Origin: Capnocytophaga ochracea DSM 7271
GTDB taxonomy: Bacteria; Bacteroidota; Bacteroidia; Flavobacteriales; Flavobacteriaceae
DNA length: 64,000 nucleotides
Reading direction: 5' to 3'
Assembly: GCF_000023285.1 (NCBI RefSeq)
Contig: NC_013162.1
Coordinates: 1,764,501 to 1,828,500 of the forward strand
In this document: positions 17,405-26,028 of the stretch, piece after piece
Layout: each line of letters opens with the position of its first letter
Numbering within the stretch: the stretch's first letter is position 1
The notes under the pieces: generated by a model
The model's database searches: none
Told to the model about the DNA's origin: nothing
The model's input: the letters and a program-made list of their open reading frames with translations, nothing else
Position numbers and translations under genes: made by a program

Positions 17405-18175
17405 CTAATCCTCGTGTTCTTCTAAATAAGCTTTTCTTACTTTTTTAAACAGCTCTGATGAATATACAAAGTCAGTAACAGCTTCGTTATCGGTGCGGAA
17501 AATAGTATCTTTAGAGCCTTCCCATTCTTTATAACCATTTTTAAGGAATACAATTTTAGCCCCTATTTCCATTACCGAGTTCATATCGTGGGTATTTATC
17601 ACCGTAGTGATGTTAAACTCTTCCGTAATTTCCTGAATAAGGTTGTCTATTACGATAGAGGTCTTAGGATCTAGCCCTGAGTTAGGTTCATCGCAAAACA
17701 AGTAGTTAGGTTGGTTTACAATCGCACGAGCAATAGCTACCCGTTTCTGCATACCTCCAGAAATTTCTGATGGTAATTTATCTTCGGCATTTACTAGGTT
17801 TACGCGACTCAATACGATATCAGCACGCTCGCGTATTTCTTCAGGTGTTTTTTGAGAAAACATCTTCAAAGGAAACATCACATTCTCGAGCACCGTCATA
17901 GAGTCGAATAAAGCGCTACCTTGGAATACCATTCCCATTTTTTGACGCAAGGCTACACGTTCTTTGCGTTTCATATCAGCGTACTTCACCCCATCGTAGA
18001 TAATGTCACCTGAATCAGGGGTAAAAAGACCTAAAAGTGATTTGAGAAACACTGTTTTTCCTGAACCACTTTGCCCGATAATCAGATTCGTTTTACCTTT
18101 TTCAAAAGTAGTAGAAATACCTTTGAGCACTTCAGTTCCGTTAAAAGATTTATGTAAATTTTCTACTTGTATCAT
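17405..18175 (-). CDS. ABC transporter ATPase, MlaF/Ttg2A type
   Basis: A 256-residue ATPase with Walker A IGQSGSGKTVFLKSL, Q-loop MVFQGSALFDSMTV, signature SEISGGMQKRVAIARAI, Walker B YLFCDEPNSGLDP and a switch His in INTHDMNSV. FQGSALFDSMTV and CDEPNSGLDP are typical of MlaF, which powers phospholipid transport between the outer and inner membranes. Its ATG overlaps the fabD stop by four bases (ATGA), implying translational coupling. The permease gene mlaE, normally next to mlaF, is absent here. Confidence 0.85.
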   Translation of the reverse strand: MIQVENLHKSFNGTEVLKGISTTFEKGKTNLIIGQSGSGKTVFLKSLLGLFTPDSGDIIYDGVKYADMKRKERVALRQKMGMVFQGSALFDSMTVLENVMFPLKMFSQKTPEEIRERADIVLSRVNLVNAEDKLPSEISGGMQKRVAIARAIVNQPNYLFCDEPNSGLDPKTSIVIDNLIQEITEEFNITTVINTHDMNSVMEIGAKIVFLKNGYKEWEGSKDTIFRTDNEAVTDFVYSSELFKKVRKAYLEEHED

Positions 18176-19053
18176 ATTTCTGCCGAAGCTACCACTGCCT
18201 CTTTGTTTATTTTCTTTACCAAGCCTTGTAGCACTTTGCCAGGTCCTACTTCAATAAATTCGGTAGCGCCATCGGCTATCATTTGTTCTACACTTTGAGT
18301 CCATTTCACAGGGGCGGTAAGTTGCTTGATAAGGTTGGTTTTGATAGCGTTTTCATCACTTACGGCTGTAGTTGTTACATTTTGGTATACAGGGCATAAC
18401 GGTTTGTGGAAAGCTGTTTGCTCAATCGCTGTTGCTAGTTCTTCTTCGGCAGGTTTCATCAATACTGAGTGGAATGCGCCACCTATGGGAAGAACAAGAG
18501 CGCGCTTAGCACCTGCTTCTTTCATTTTTTCGCAAGCAGCTTCTACCGCTTTAAGTTCGCCTGAAATCACCAACTGACCTGGGCAATTATAGTTGGCAGG
18601 GGTTACAATTCCATCAACTGTTGCACAAAGTTCTTCAACCTTACTATCGTCTAAGCCTAATACGGCAGCCATTGTGCCAGGTTGTAATTCACAAGCCTTT
18701 TGCATAGCAGCAGCACGCTTGGCTACTAATTGCAAACCATCTTCAAATGAGAGGGCTCGATTGGCTACTAGGGCAGAAAATTCACCTAATGAATGGCCTG
18801 CTACCATTTGAGGAGCGAAATTTTTACCAAGCACCTTGCTAAGGATTACTGAGTGCAAGAAAATAGCAGGCTGGGTAACTTTGGTTTGTTTGAGGTCTTC
18901 ATCGGTACCACTAAACATTATATCAGTAATAGAGAATCCGAGAATGCCGTTAGCAGCTTCAAAAAGCGCTTTGGCTTCGGTAGATTTTTCATATAAGTCA
19001 AGCCCCATACCTACAAATTGGGCTCCTTGACCAGGGAAGATGTATGCTTTCAT
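18172..19053 (-). CDS. fabD: Malonyl-CoA:ACP transacylase
   Basis: A 293-residue enzyme that loads malonyl groups onto acyl carrier protein for fatty acid synthesis. It opens with FPGQGAQFVGMG and has the nucleophile motif VAGHSLGEFSAL (Ser of GHSLG), with the partner His in GGAFHSVLM and QNVTTTAV towards the end. Length is normal. It is the first gene of a two-gene unit with the MlaF-type ATPase, with its own promoter at 19084-19114. Confidence 0.93.
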   Translation of the reverse strand: MKAYIFPGQGAQFVGMGLDLYEKSTEAKALFEAANGILGFSITDIMFSGTDEDLKQTKVTQPAIFLHSVILSKVLGKNFAPQMVAGHSLGEFSALVANRALSFEDGLQLVAKRAAAMQKACELQPGTMAAVLGLDDSKVEELCATVDGIVTPANYNCPGQLVISGELKAVEAACEKMKEAGAKRALVLPIGGAFHSVLMKPAEEELATAIEQTAFHKPLCPVYQNVTTTAVSDENAIKTNLIKQLTAPVKWTQSVEQMIADGATEFIEVGPGKVLQGLVKKINKEAVVASAEI

Positions 19054-19083
19054 TTATTTATATTTTTTATAAGATTGAAAGTA

Positions 19084-19114
19084 CAAAGATATTACTTTTC
19101 TATAAGAATACCAA
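19084..19114 (-). promoter_or_regulatory. Promoter for fabD
   Basis: On the minus strand a TTG (19112-19114), 20 bases, then TATCTTTG (19084-19091). It overlaps the last codons of coaBC and leaves a leader of about 25 bases. Confidence 0.65.
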
Positions 19115-20276
19115 ATATTTGCGCCAAAATATCTTTAGCGACTTCTTCTTTGCTTTTTAAAGGAAAACTGATTTGTTTTTCTTTAGTAATAAAAGTAACT
19201 TTATTGGTATCAGTACCAAAACCCGCTCCTGCATCGCGCAACGAGTTGAGAACAATGCCATTTAAGTTCTTTTTCTCCAATTTGGTTTGGGCATTAGCTA
19301 CCTCATTTTCAGTTTCTAGGGCAAAACCAATAAGCGTTTGGGTAGTTTTGATTTTACCTAGAGACGCTAATATATCGACCGTAGGCACTAAGGTGAGGCT
19401 GAGATTACCGCCTTTCTTTTTTATTTTCTCGGGGGCTACAATTTCGGGAGTATAGTCGACTACAGCTGCCGAGAGGATAGCGATATCACAAGTAGAGAAT
19501 TCGCTTACAGCAGCTTCGTACATTTGCTGAGCGCTTACCACCCTATGCAAGTGAATTTGTGAGTGAATATTCTTTTCGGAAGAGGGGCCTAATACCAAAT
19601 GTACCTCAGCTCCTTGTCGTATAGCTTCATTAGCAAGAGCAATCCCCATTTTGCCAGAAGAGAAGTTCCCTATAAATCGCACGGGGTCGATAGCCTCATA
19701 AGTAGGCCCTGCTGTGATAAGTATTTTTTTACCCTTAAGAGGAAGATTTTCGGAGAGTGTATTCTCTATAAACAGCACTATATCTTCGGGATCAGCCATA
19801 CGCCCTTGCCCTACAAGTCCGCTAGCAAGTTCACCATAAGTAGCAGGAATGATATGATTACCATAGGATGCTAATTTTGCTAAATTCTCGGCAACCGTAG
19901 GGTGAGCGTACATATCTAAATCCATTGCAGGAGCGACAAACACGGGAGTTTTCGCTGAAAAATAAGTCGCCAACAGCAGATTATCGCATACGCCGTGTGC
20001 CATTTTAGCAACCGTATTGGCAGTAGCAGGAGCGATGAGCATTGCATCAGCCCAGAGTGCTAACTCCACGTGGCTATGCCAATTGCCCTCGGGAGAGGAA
20101 AAACTTGTGAGTACAGGGTTTTTAGATACTGTACTAAGGGTAAGAGGTGTTACAAACTCTTTTGCATTCTCAGTGAGAATTACTTTTACATTGTGCCCAT
20201 TTTTGGTGAGCAAGCGCACTAATTGAGGTGTTTTATAAGCCGCTATACCCGCAGTGATACCAAGTACTATATTCAT
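19092..20276 (-). CDS. coaBC: Bifunctional phosphopantothenoylcysteine decarboxylase/phosphopantothenate--cysteine ligase
   Basis: A 394-residue fusion for two steps of coenzyme A synthesis. The flavin-dependent CoaC part (1-180) shows GITAGIAAYKTPQLVRLL, the active-site His in WHSHVELALWAD and the substrate-clamp region PAMDLDMYAHP. The CoaB part (190-394) opens KILITAGPTYEAIDPVRFIGN and binds CTP and cysteine. The catalytic Cys of the clamp appears late in DNLLLATYFSA, where I cannot place it with confidence. It follows rpoZ by 89 bases. panB and panC of the same pathway are elsewhere in the window. Confidence 0.93.
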   Translation of the reverse strand: MNIVLGITAGIAAYKTPQLVRLLTKNGHNVKVILTENAKEFVTPLTLSTVSKNPVLTSFSSPEGNWHSHVELALWADAMLIAPATANTVAKMAHGVCDNLLLATYFSAKTPVFVAPAMDLDMYAHPTVAENLAKLASYGNHIIPATYGELASGLVGQGRMADPEDIVLFIENTLSENLPLKGKKILITAGPTYEAIDPVRFIGNFSSGKMGIALANEAIRQGAEVHLVLGPSSEKNIHSQIHLHRVVSAQQMYEAAVSEFSTCDIAILSAAVVDYTPEIVAPEKIKKKGGNLSLTLVPTVDILASLGKIKTTQTLIGFALETENEVANAQTKLEKKNLNGIVLNSLRDAGAGFGTDTNKVTFITKEKQISFPLKSKEEVAKDILAQIFGILIEK

Positions 20277-20365
20277 AATTTAGAAATATAATTACAAAAA
20301 GGCTCTAAACGGCAAGCGGATGCTTACTGCTTAAAGCCTAACAAATAATCTATAAATACCCAATT

Positions 20366-20680
20366 CTATTCGGCTTCACGGTAATAAATCTTACCTTCAA
20401 GCCATTCTTTTACAGCAATAGCTTGTGGTTTAGGCAAACGCTCATAAAAGCGAGATACCTCTATTTGTTCTTTATTCTCAAAGATTTCCTCCAAGCTATC
20501 ATTATTAGTAGCGAAAGCCTCTAATTTTTCTACCAATTCCTTTTTAATTTCGGCATTTATTTGGTTAGCTCTCTTAGCAATAATAGAAATAGCTTCATAA
20601 ATATTACCCGTAGGTGCTTCTATAGCCGATTTGTTATAAGTAACAGTAGTGGTAGGAGCATCTATTTTCTTAAAATCCAT
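20366..20680 (-). CDS. rpoZ: DNA-directed RNA polymerase omega subunit, Bacteroidota type
   Basis: A 104-residue protein with the Bacteroidota omega pattern: TGNIYEAISIIAKRANQINAEI is the conserved helix that clamps beta-prime, then KKELVEKLEAF and an acidic-basic C-terminal part ending EWLEGKIYYRE. It helps assemble and stabilise RNA polymerase. It starts 7 bases after the bamD stop and precedes coaBC, an order that recurs in flavobacteria. The assignment rests on recognised sequence pattern and context. Confidence 0.85.
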   Translation of the reverse strand: MDFKKIDAPTTTVTYNKSAIEAPTGNIYEAISIIAKRANQINAEIKKELVEKLEAFATNNDSLEEIFENKEQIEVSRFYERLPKPQAIAVKEWLEGKIYYREAE

Positions 20681-20687
20681 AATGTAG

Positions 20688-21494
20688 TTATTTTTGTGAT
20701 ATAAAACTTTTTAATGATGTGTTTATTTTAGCAAGCATATTCTCTGCTTCTTTCTTGTATTTAGTTTCAGGATAGGCACGCAATAAGTTGTCGTAAGCTT
20801 CTTTAGCGGTATTGAGGCGTTCCTCTTTTTTAGTCTCTATACTATTGATAGCCCACTCGTAAGCTGAATGTAAGCGCGTGTATAACGCATCTTCTCTAAA
20901 AGCACTACCTGGGTTGTTAGTCAGAAAATTGTCTAACGATTTCATCGCTGCTTGATAGTCACGTATTTGGTCGTATTGTTTAGCTATTTCAAACTCTTTT
21001 TTCTCTAAGCGAGTTACCAAGTCTAAGGCTAGCTCGTTAGCTTCTTTAGCATATTCACTATCAGAATATCTATCCAAAAAGTATTGTAATTTCTCAAGAG
21101 CCTGATAGGTATAAGTTTGGTCTACACTATATTTAGGAGTTTCCAAGTAAAGCGATTTCGCTTCTAAGAAAGCCGACTCTGTAGCTTTTTCGCTACGAGG
21201 ATATAATTTCTGAAGTCGTTCAAACTGATAAGACGCCAAACTGTATTGTTTTAGCTGATAGTAAGAATCTCCAAACATATAATAAATACGTTCTCCTTGT
21301 GGCTTACCCGCATATTCTGAAGCTATTTGTTCAAAAAGGCGTGTCGCTTTTTTATATTTTTTAGCCTTATATAGCTTTTCAGCCTCAGTGTATTTTACGC
21401 TTCCTTCTTTTGATTTCAAGGCTTTTTGATACTCTCCACACGAAGTAAAGAGCACAGTCAGCAGACCGATGATGATATATTTTTTTATTAACAT
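20688..21494 (-). CDS. bamD: Outer-membrane assembly lipoprotein BamD
   Basis: A 268-residue lipoprotein of the Bam complex, which inserts beta-barrel proteins. The signal ends in the lipobox LFTSCGEYQ (Cys about residue 19). Tetratricopeptide-like repeats follow, such as YTEAEKLYKAKKYKKATRLF, YYMFGDSYYQLKQYSLASY and AYEWAINSIETKKEER. The start ATG is 4 bases from a -7 box (21499-21506), so the mRNA may be leaderless. First gene of a bamD-rpoZ unit. Confidence 0.9.
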   Translation of the reverse strand: MLIKKYIIIGLLTVLFTSCGEYQKALKSKEGSVKYTEAEKLYKAKKYKKATRLFEQIASEYAGKPQGERIYYMFGDSYYQLKQYSLASYQFERLQKLYPRSEKATESAFLEAKSLYLETPKYSVDQTYTYQALEKLQYFLDRYSDSEYAKEANELALDLVTRLEKKEFEIAKQYDQIRDYQAAMKSLDNFLTNNPGSAFREDALYTRLHSAYEWAINSIETKKEERLNTAKEAYDNLLRAYPETKYKKEAENMLAKINTSLKSFISQK

Positions 21495-21498
21495 TCGG

Positions 21499-21528
21499 CA
21501 AAAGTAAAAAGTTTTTTTGATATAACAA
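21499..21528 (-). promoter_or_regulatory. Promoter directly abutting bamD
   Basis: Minus-strand TTG at 21526-21528, 19 bases, TACTTTTG at 21499-21506. The -7 box ends 4 bases before the ATG. Confidence 0.7.
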
Positions 21529-21530
21529 AA

Positions 21531-22277
21531 TTATGTGAGCATTCCTCCATCAACATTGAGCACTTGCCCTGTGATGTAAGCCGACATATCAGAGGCTAAA
21601 AACACACAAGCATTCGCTACGTCTTCGGGTTGTCCGCCACGTTTTAGGGGGATAACATCACGCCAGCCTTGTACTACTTTTTCGTCAAGTACAGCTGTCA
21701 TTTCGGTTTCTATAAAGCCTGGAGCGATAGCATTGCAACGGATATTTCGAGAGCCTAACTCTAAGGCAATCGATTTGGTAAAGCCGATAATTCCCGCTTT
21801 AGAAGCTGCATAGTTTGACTGTCCAGCATTGCCTTTCACGCCCACCACACTACTCATATTGATAATAGAACCTTTACGTTGTTTAAGCATAATGCGCTGT
21901 ACCGCTTTGGTCATATTAAACACCGATTTGAGATTTACTTCTATTACCTTATCAAAATCTTCTTCACTGATGCGCATCAGTAGGTTGTCTTTAGTGATAC
22001 CTGCGTTGTTTACTAGAATATCAACTGTGCCAAATTCCGCTACCACTGCATCTACAAATTCTTGCGACTGTGCGAAGTTAGAAGCATCGCTTTGGTAGCC
22101 TTTTACTTTCACACCTTTTGTAGCTAATTCTTTCTCTAATGCCATTGCAGCATCCACTGACGAACTGTACGAAAAAGCAATATTTGCCCCGTGGGATGCA
22201 AATACTTTGGCTATACCACGCCCAATGCCTCTACTAGCACCAGTGATAATAGCTGTTTTTCCTTCTAATAATTTCAT
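21531..22277 (-). CDS. fabG: 3-oxoacyl-[acyl-carrier-protein] reductase
   Basis: A 248-residue short-chain dehydrogenase that reduces 3-oxoacyl-ACP with NADPH in fatty acid elongation. It shows the cofactor loop TGASRGIGRGIA, NNAGITKDNLLMRI, the catalytic Ser in INMSSVVGVKGNAGQ and YAASKAGIIGFTKSIA (Tyr-x3-Lys), then the end VLNVDGGM. FabG belongs to a large family, but NNAGITKD and IAPGFIETEMT are typical of the true ACP reductase. 36 bases separate it from the SUI1-type gene upstream. Confidence 0.92.
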   Translation of the reverse strand: MKLLEGKTAIITGASRGIGRGIAKVFASHGANIAFSYSSSVDAAMALEKELATKGVKVKGYQSDASNFAQSQEFVDAVVAEFGTVDILVNNAGITKDNLLMRISEEDFDKVIEVNLKSVFNMTKAVQRIMLKQRKGSIINMSSVVGVKGNAGQSNYAASKAGIIGFTKSIALELGSRNIRCNAIAPGFIETEMTAVLDEKVVQGWRDVIPLKRGGQPEDVANACVFLASDMSAYITGQVLNVDGGMLT

Positions 22278-22313
22278 ATTACTAATTTGTTAATTATGAA
22301 TTGTCAATTGTTT

Positions 22314-22640
22314 TCAACCGCCTATGCGCTTCACCTTAAAACCTTTTTTTTTGAGAAGTTGCATAATAGTGTCACGGTAATCACCTTGTATGAGGATAGT
22401 ATCGTTTTTCACAGTTCCCCCTACGCCAAGGTACGTTTTGAGTTCTTTAGCCAAGATCTTAAAATCGGCTTCTGCGCCATTATAGCCCTCAATTACGGTT
22501 ACGGGTTTCCCTTTGCGTTTTTCGTATTTGCATAGTAAAGGCTCATCCTGCAACCAAATATTAGACGAAACTTCTTCAGGTATCTCCTCTTCTATATGGT
22601 CAGGGAAAAGTGATTTTAACTGATCTCTTAAATCCATCAC
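22314..22640 (-). CDS. SUI1/eIF1-like translation factor (YciH type)
   Basis: A 108-residue protein with a C-terminal SUI1 domain: KRKGKPVTVIEGYNGAEADF, then LAKELKTYLGVGGTVKNDTI and LIQGDYRDTIMQLLKKKGFK. In eukaryotes eIF1 checks start-codon choice; the bacterial homologue YciH is thought to affect initiation fidelity. The N-terminal 40 residues are acidic and variable. Its ATG overlaps the DUF4270 stop region by one base, so it belongs to the same transcript. Confidence 0.88.
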   Translation of the reverse strand: MMDLRDQLKSLFPDHIEEEIPEEVSSNIWLQDEPLLCKYEKRKGKPVTVIEGYNGAEADFKILAKELKTYLGVGGTVKNDTILIQGDYRDTIMQLLKKKGFKVKRIGG

Positions 22641-24166
22641 TATTTAGGTTGAGTGTAGCTGATACGCAATTTTACATCTTTTATAACAGTACCCAAAGGA
22701 GTAACCACTGCTGAAGATGGTATTTTTCCTTTTGTATTAGTGTTTCTCAAATATGCTCCTAAGTTAGTGTTTTTCACATTAGAAGCTACTACTATCCCTA
22801 AAGGTACATTTGTCCCTATTTCATTAACCAGATTTAAAATATGATTGGTAATCCTCAATTGGTAAAAAGCTCCTTTCCCGTTTTCTTTTTGCAATTTTCC
22901 TAGGTGATAGAGATATGAATAAGTAGACGAATCAGCATTTGATGTTGGGTCGTACTGATAATCTACAAGTACAGCTCCTGTTTGGGTGTTATAGATAAAG
23001 AGGCGTTCAGGCTCTTTTGTATAGCTTACTGAATTATCCACATATAACAATAAACTAGCATCGGTTACCATTAGTTTTTGCGACTTAATATTGGCAATAT
23101 CTGTATTTGAGATAGTAATCGAAGCCGTTTGTCCTAAGGCTCCGCTGAGGTATATTTTACTGCTATCAGTCAAACTCTCTCCTGAATTGTTAAATAAGTT
23201 TACTGTAATGCCATTCAATGAAAGTTCATATCGATTTTTACGTGTTTCTGTAGTTGTAGAATTCGTTCCTGAAGTTTCATAGCTATATACAATCTCTATT
23301 TTTGCATTTGCCATATTTAGGAGCATCATTAAATCCTTTGAAAAGTTAGAAGTACTGACGCTTATCCCCTTAAAATATTTTTTAAATTCATTAGCGTTAG
23401 CAAGTTCGCTACTGCCTTCCTTGTTGATAATTTTTGTTTGGAAGAAATTTGTGCTTAGTGGAATACGCAACCCTGGTGGTAATACATCTTGTACTTTTTT
23501 ACTCTCATCTTCACTTGTTTGTGGGTTGTCAAACTGATAGCGAGTAATAGCTTTATTACTGATAGTGTAAGTACTAGTAGTGTTAGACACAATAGAAGCA
23601 CCTAAATTACTTGTAATATTAGTGTCGTTTGAATAATATATTTTAGCATTGAGATCCGTATCAATATCACTTAAAAAATAGTTCAGTTCTCTCACATTTA
23701 CTTGAAAGCTCGCATCTCTATTCCCATAGATAGAATCTAACGTATATTCTACATTTTGAGAGTAAGAAGCGTTGCTATTAGAACTATTCGGATTAAAGAA
23801 AGGAATGTATAGATACGCTTCTGTAACGGTTTCGTTTTCCGATTTGTTCTCACTGTTTTCAGAGGCTTGTGTTTTAGTCCCAAAAGTAGGATTAACAGCT
23901 GGCAATGTTACTTGAGCCACTATGGTAGCCGATTTGGTACCAAAGGGAGCTTGGCTGTACTGTCCTAATAAATATCCTCCTAAACCGTTGGTTTGTACTG
24001 CACTTTCTTTTATTTTGCTTACCTGAATAGTAGCTGTAAATACATTAGTGTCAAAGTTAGGATTTTTTAGCAGTCCACCATCTATCTCGTTGAAATCATT
24101 ACTTGAGCAAGCACTGAAAAGTGTTACTATAGTAGCAAAAAATAAAATCTTCTGTATGTTATTCAT
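22640..24166 (-). CDS. DUF4270 lipoprotein
   Basis: A 508-residue lipoprotein: signal peptide with lipobox FSACSSND (Cys at about 20), then a beta-rich body. FNPNSSNSNASYSQNVEYTL, DSIYGNRDASFQVNVREL and the end PLGTVIKDVKLRISYTQPK fit the DUF4270 family, common in Bacteroidota and of unknown role. It follows the GT5 gene by 7 bases, a neighbourhood known from flavobacteria, hinting at a surface or storage-polysaccharide link that is unproven. Confidence 0.85.
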   Translation of the reverse strand: MNNIQKILFFATIVTLFSACSSNDFNEIDGGLLKNPNFDTNVFTATIQVSKIKESAVQTNGLGGYLLGQYSQAPFGTKSATIVAQVTLPAVNPTFGTKTQASENSENKSENETVTEAYLYIPFFNPNSSNSNASYSQNVEYTLDSIYGNRDASFQVNVRELNYFLSDIDTDLNAKIYYSNDTNITSNLGASIVSNTTSTYTISNKAITRYQFDNPQTSEDESKKVQDVLPPGLRIPLSTNFFQTKIINKEGSSELANANEFKKYFKGISVSTSNFSKDLMMLLNMANAKIEIVYSYETSGTNSTTTETRKNRYELSLNGITVNLFNNSGESLTDSSKIYLSGALGQTASITISNTDIANIKSQKLMVTDASLLLYVDNSVSYTKEPERLFIYNTQTGAVLVDYQYDPTSNADSSTYSYLYHLGKLQKENGKGAFYQLRITNHILNLVNEIGTNVPLGIVVASNVKNTNLGAYLRNTNTKGKIPSSAVVTPLGTVIKDVKLRISYTQPK

Positions 24167-24173
24167 TCGTTTG

Positions 24174-24983
24174 TTATTTCTTTAATATTTTAGTGTAAAA
24201 TTCGCGGTAAGAATCTTGGAAAGTTTCCTTATCACTGTTGTAAAGTACAGGCTTTCTTAGATTTTTTAGGTAGGTTTGGAAATCCTCAGGCATATCTTCA
24301 CTCACCACTACAACTCCATCTGAATACTTGATAGCGACACGCATCAAATTGTAATAAGTAGGATTTTTTAGCGGGTCTACCGTCTTTTTGCTAATACCAT
24401 CAAAAGCCACTTTATTGATAAGCGTACTGTCCAAAGCTCCTTCATAATCGCTATCGAATACTGAGGTAACAATCTTACTTTCTGAAAAGATAGGTTCATC
24501 TTTGTAATAGGTGCGCAAGTAAAGAGGCAACAAAGCCGATGCCCAACCGTGTATATGAATAATATCGGGTAACCAATTGAGCTTTTTAACAGTTTCTACA
24601 ATACCTTTAGCAAAGAAAATACAACGCTCATCGTTGTCTGGGTACATATTATTTTCCCCATCAAAGAGTGTGCCAGTGCGCCTGAAATATTCATCGTTGT
24701 CAATAAAATAAACCTGTATGCGCTCCTTAGGAATGGAAGCTACTTTAATAATCAGAGGTACATCAATATCATTGATAATAATATTCATCCCCGAAAGGCG
24801 TATCACCTCGTGCAACTGATGGCGTCGTTCATTGATATTACCAAACTTGGGCATAAAAATACGTATCTGCCCTCCATTGTTATTCACCATTCTCGGGGCT
24901 TCAAATGACATCTTTGCCAACTCGCTATAAGGCGAATAAGGCAACACTTCCGACGATACGTAGAGTACTTTTTTATCTTTCAT
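24174..24983 (-). CDS. Glycogen/starch synthase catalytic-domain protein (GT5, N-terminal half only)
   Basis: A 269-residue protein carrying the N-terminal GT5-type domain of starch synthases: KVLYVSSEVLPYSPYSELAK, GGQIRIFMPKFGNINERRHQL and PDIIHIHGWASALLPLYLR. The usual KxGGLxD ADP-glucose site is replaced by PYSPYSELAKM, and the second Rossmann domain that carries the conserved C-terminal nucleotide-sugar site is missing (family length is about 480). Catalysis is therefore doubtful; it may regulate or bind glucan. First gene of the unit with the DUF4270 gene. Confidence 0.75.
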   Translation of the reverse strand: MKDKKVLYVSSEVLPYSPYSELAKMSFEAPRMVNNNGGQIRIFMPKFGNINERRHQLHEVIRLSGMNIIINDIDVPLIIKVASIPKERIQVYFIDNDEYFRRTGTLFDGENNMYPDNDERCIFFAKGIVETVKKLNWLPDIIHIHGWASALLPLYLRTYYKDEPIFSESKIVTSVFDSDYEGALDSTLINKVAFDGISKKTVDPLKNPTYYNLMRVAIKYSDGVVVVSEDMPEDFQTYLKNLRKPVLYNSDKETFQDSYREFYTKILKK

Positions 24984-25022
24984 AAAAAGTAATTAGTTAT
25001 TTTAATTAGCTCTTAGAAGGCA

Positions 25023-25070
25023 CAAAAGTACAAAAAAATATGCACATATCCATAATTTTATATAAGTTTG
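25023..25070. promoter_or_regulatory. Divergent promoter region for the GT5 gene and panC
   Basis: A minus-strand TACTTTTG box (25023-25030) serves the GT5 gene and a plus-strand TAAGTTTG box (25063-25070) serves panC. The panC box lies 23 bases before the ATG at 25094 and inside the longer alternative panC frame, which supports the shorter start. Confidence 0.55.
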
Positions 25071-25093
25071 CACCCAAAAAAGATTTGATACCG

Positions 25094-25936
25094 ATGATTT
25101 ACACACACCAAAAGGAACTCCATAACCTGTTGGAAACCCTTAAAAATCAAGGAAAAACGATTGGTTTAGTACCTACTATGGGCGCTTTACACGACGGACA
25201 TTTATCACTCATAAAAAAAGCTAAACAAGAGAATGATATAGCGGTAGTGAGCATTTTTGTGAACCCTACGCAGTTCAACAATCCTACCGATTTGCAGAAA
25301 TACCCGCGCACCTTAGAAGCCGATGCCCAAAAGATTGCTCAGTTCAGTAAAGAGATACTCATTTATGCCCCTACCGTAGCCGATATTTATGGCGAAGAAG
25401 TAGTCGCTGAACCTTTTGACTTTGCAGGATTAGACAAAGTGATGGAAGGTACTTCTCGTCCTGGTCATTTCGATGGTGTAGGCACGATTGTTAAAAAACT
25501 TTTTGAGATTGTAATGCCCGATAGAGCTTATTTTGGTGAAAAAGATTACCAACAACTGCTTATTATTCAGCAAATGGTACGACAAACGGGCTTGTCAGTA
25601 ACCATTGTTCCTTGCCCAATCGTGCGCAATGCCGATGGTTTGGCTCTCAGCTCCCGCAATGCTCTCCTCAGCGAGTCGATAAAACAGCGCGCTACCATTA
25701 TTTACAACACTCTACTCGCTGCCAAAGAACGTTTTGCTACTCATAGCCCTGCTGAAGTAGAAATCTGGGTAAAAGAAGTCTTTGCTCAACAGCCCGACTT
25801 CACCTTAGAATATTTTACCATTACCGATGCGCATACATTGCAACCTATTACCAAAAAAGAAGCAGGTAAAGACTACCGTGCTTTTATAGTCGTACACGCC
25901 GAGGGAGTAAGATTGATTGATAACCTTGCTTTTTAG
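25094..25936 (+). CDS. panC: Pantothenate synthetase
   Basis: A 280-residue enzyme that joins pantoate and beta-alanine using ATP. The nucleotidyl-transferase superfamily motif is clear in GLVPTMGALHDGHLSLIKKA, followed by SIFVNPTQFN, VMEGTSRPGHFDGVGTIV, FGEKDYQQLLIIQQ and DGLALSSRNALLS (KMSKS-like segment). The start at 25094 gives the normal MIYTHQKEL opening. panB is 29 kb away and panD is not in the window. Confidence 0.93.
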   Translation: MIYTHQKELHNLLETLKNQGKTIGLVPTMGALHDGHLSLIKKAKQENDIAVVSIFVNPTQFNNPTDLQKYPRTLEADAQKIAQFSKEILIYAPTVADIYGEEVVAEPFDFAGLDKVMEGTSRPGHFDGVGTIVKKLFEIVMPDRAYFGEKDYQQLLIIQQMVRQTGLSVTIVPCPIVRNADGLALSSRNALLSESIKQRATIIYNTLLAAKERFATHSPAEVEIWVKEVFAQQPDFTLEYFTITDAHTLQPITKKEAGKDYRAFIVVHAEGVRLIDNLAF

Positions 25937-25952
25937 GTAAAAAGTAATAAAA

Positions 25953-26003
25953 AACTTTGCCAAAACTCTAATAGTCTCTCGTACTACGAGCTTTGGCAAA
26001 GTT
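25953..26003 (+). repeat. TTTGCCAAAG dyad, long-loop form
   Basis: AACTTTGCCAAA at 25953-25964 pairs with TTTGGCAAAGTT at 25992-26003 over a 27-base loop. It lies between convergent genes and may act as terminator for panC. Confidence 0.75.
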
Positions 26004-26028
26004 ATATATCTTGTAAATATCTAATTGA

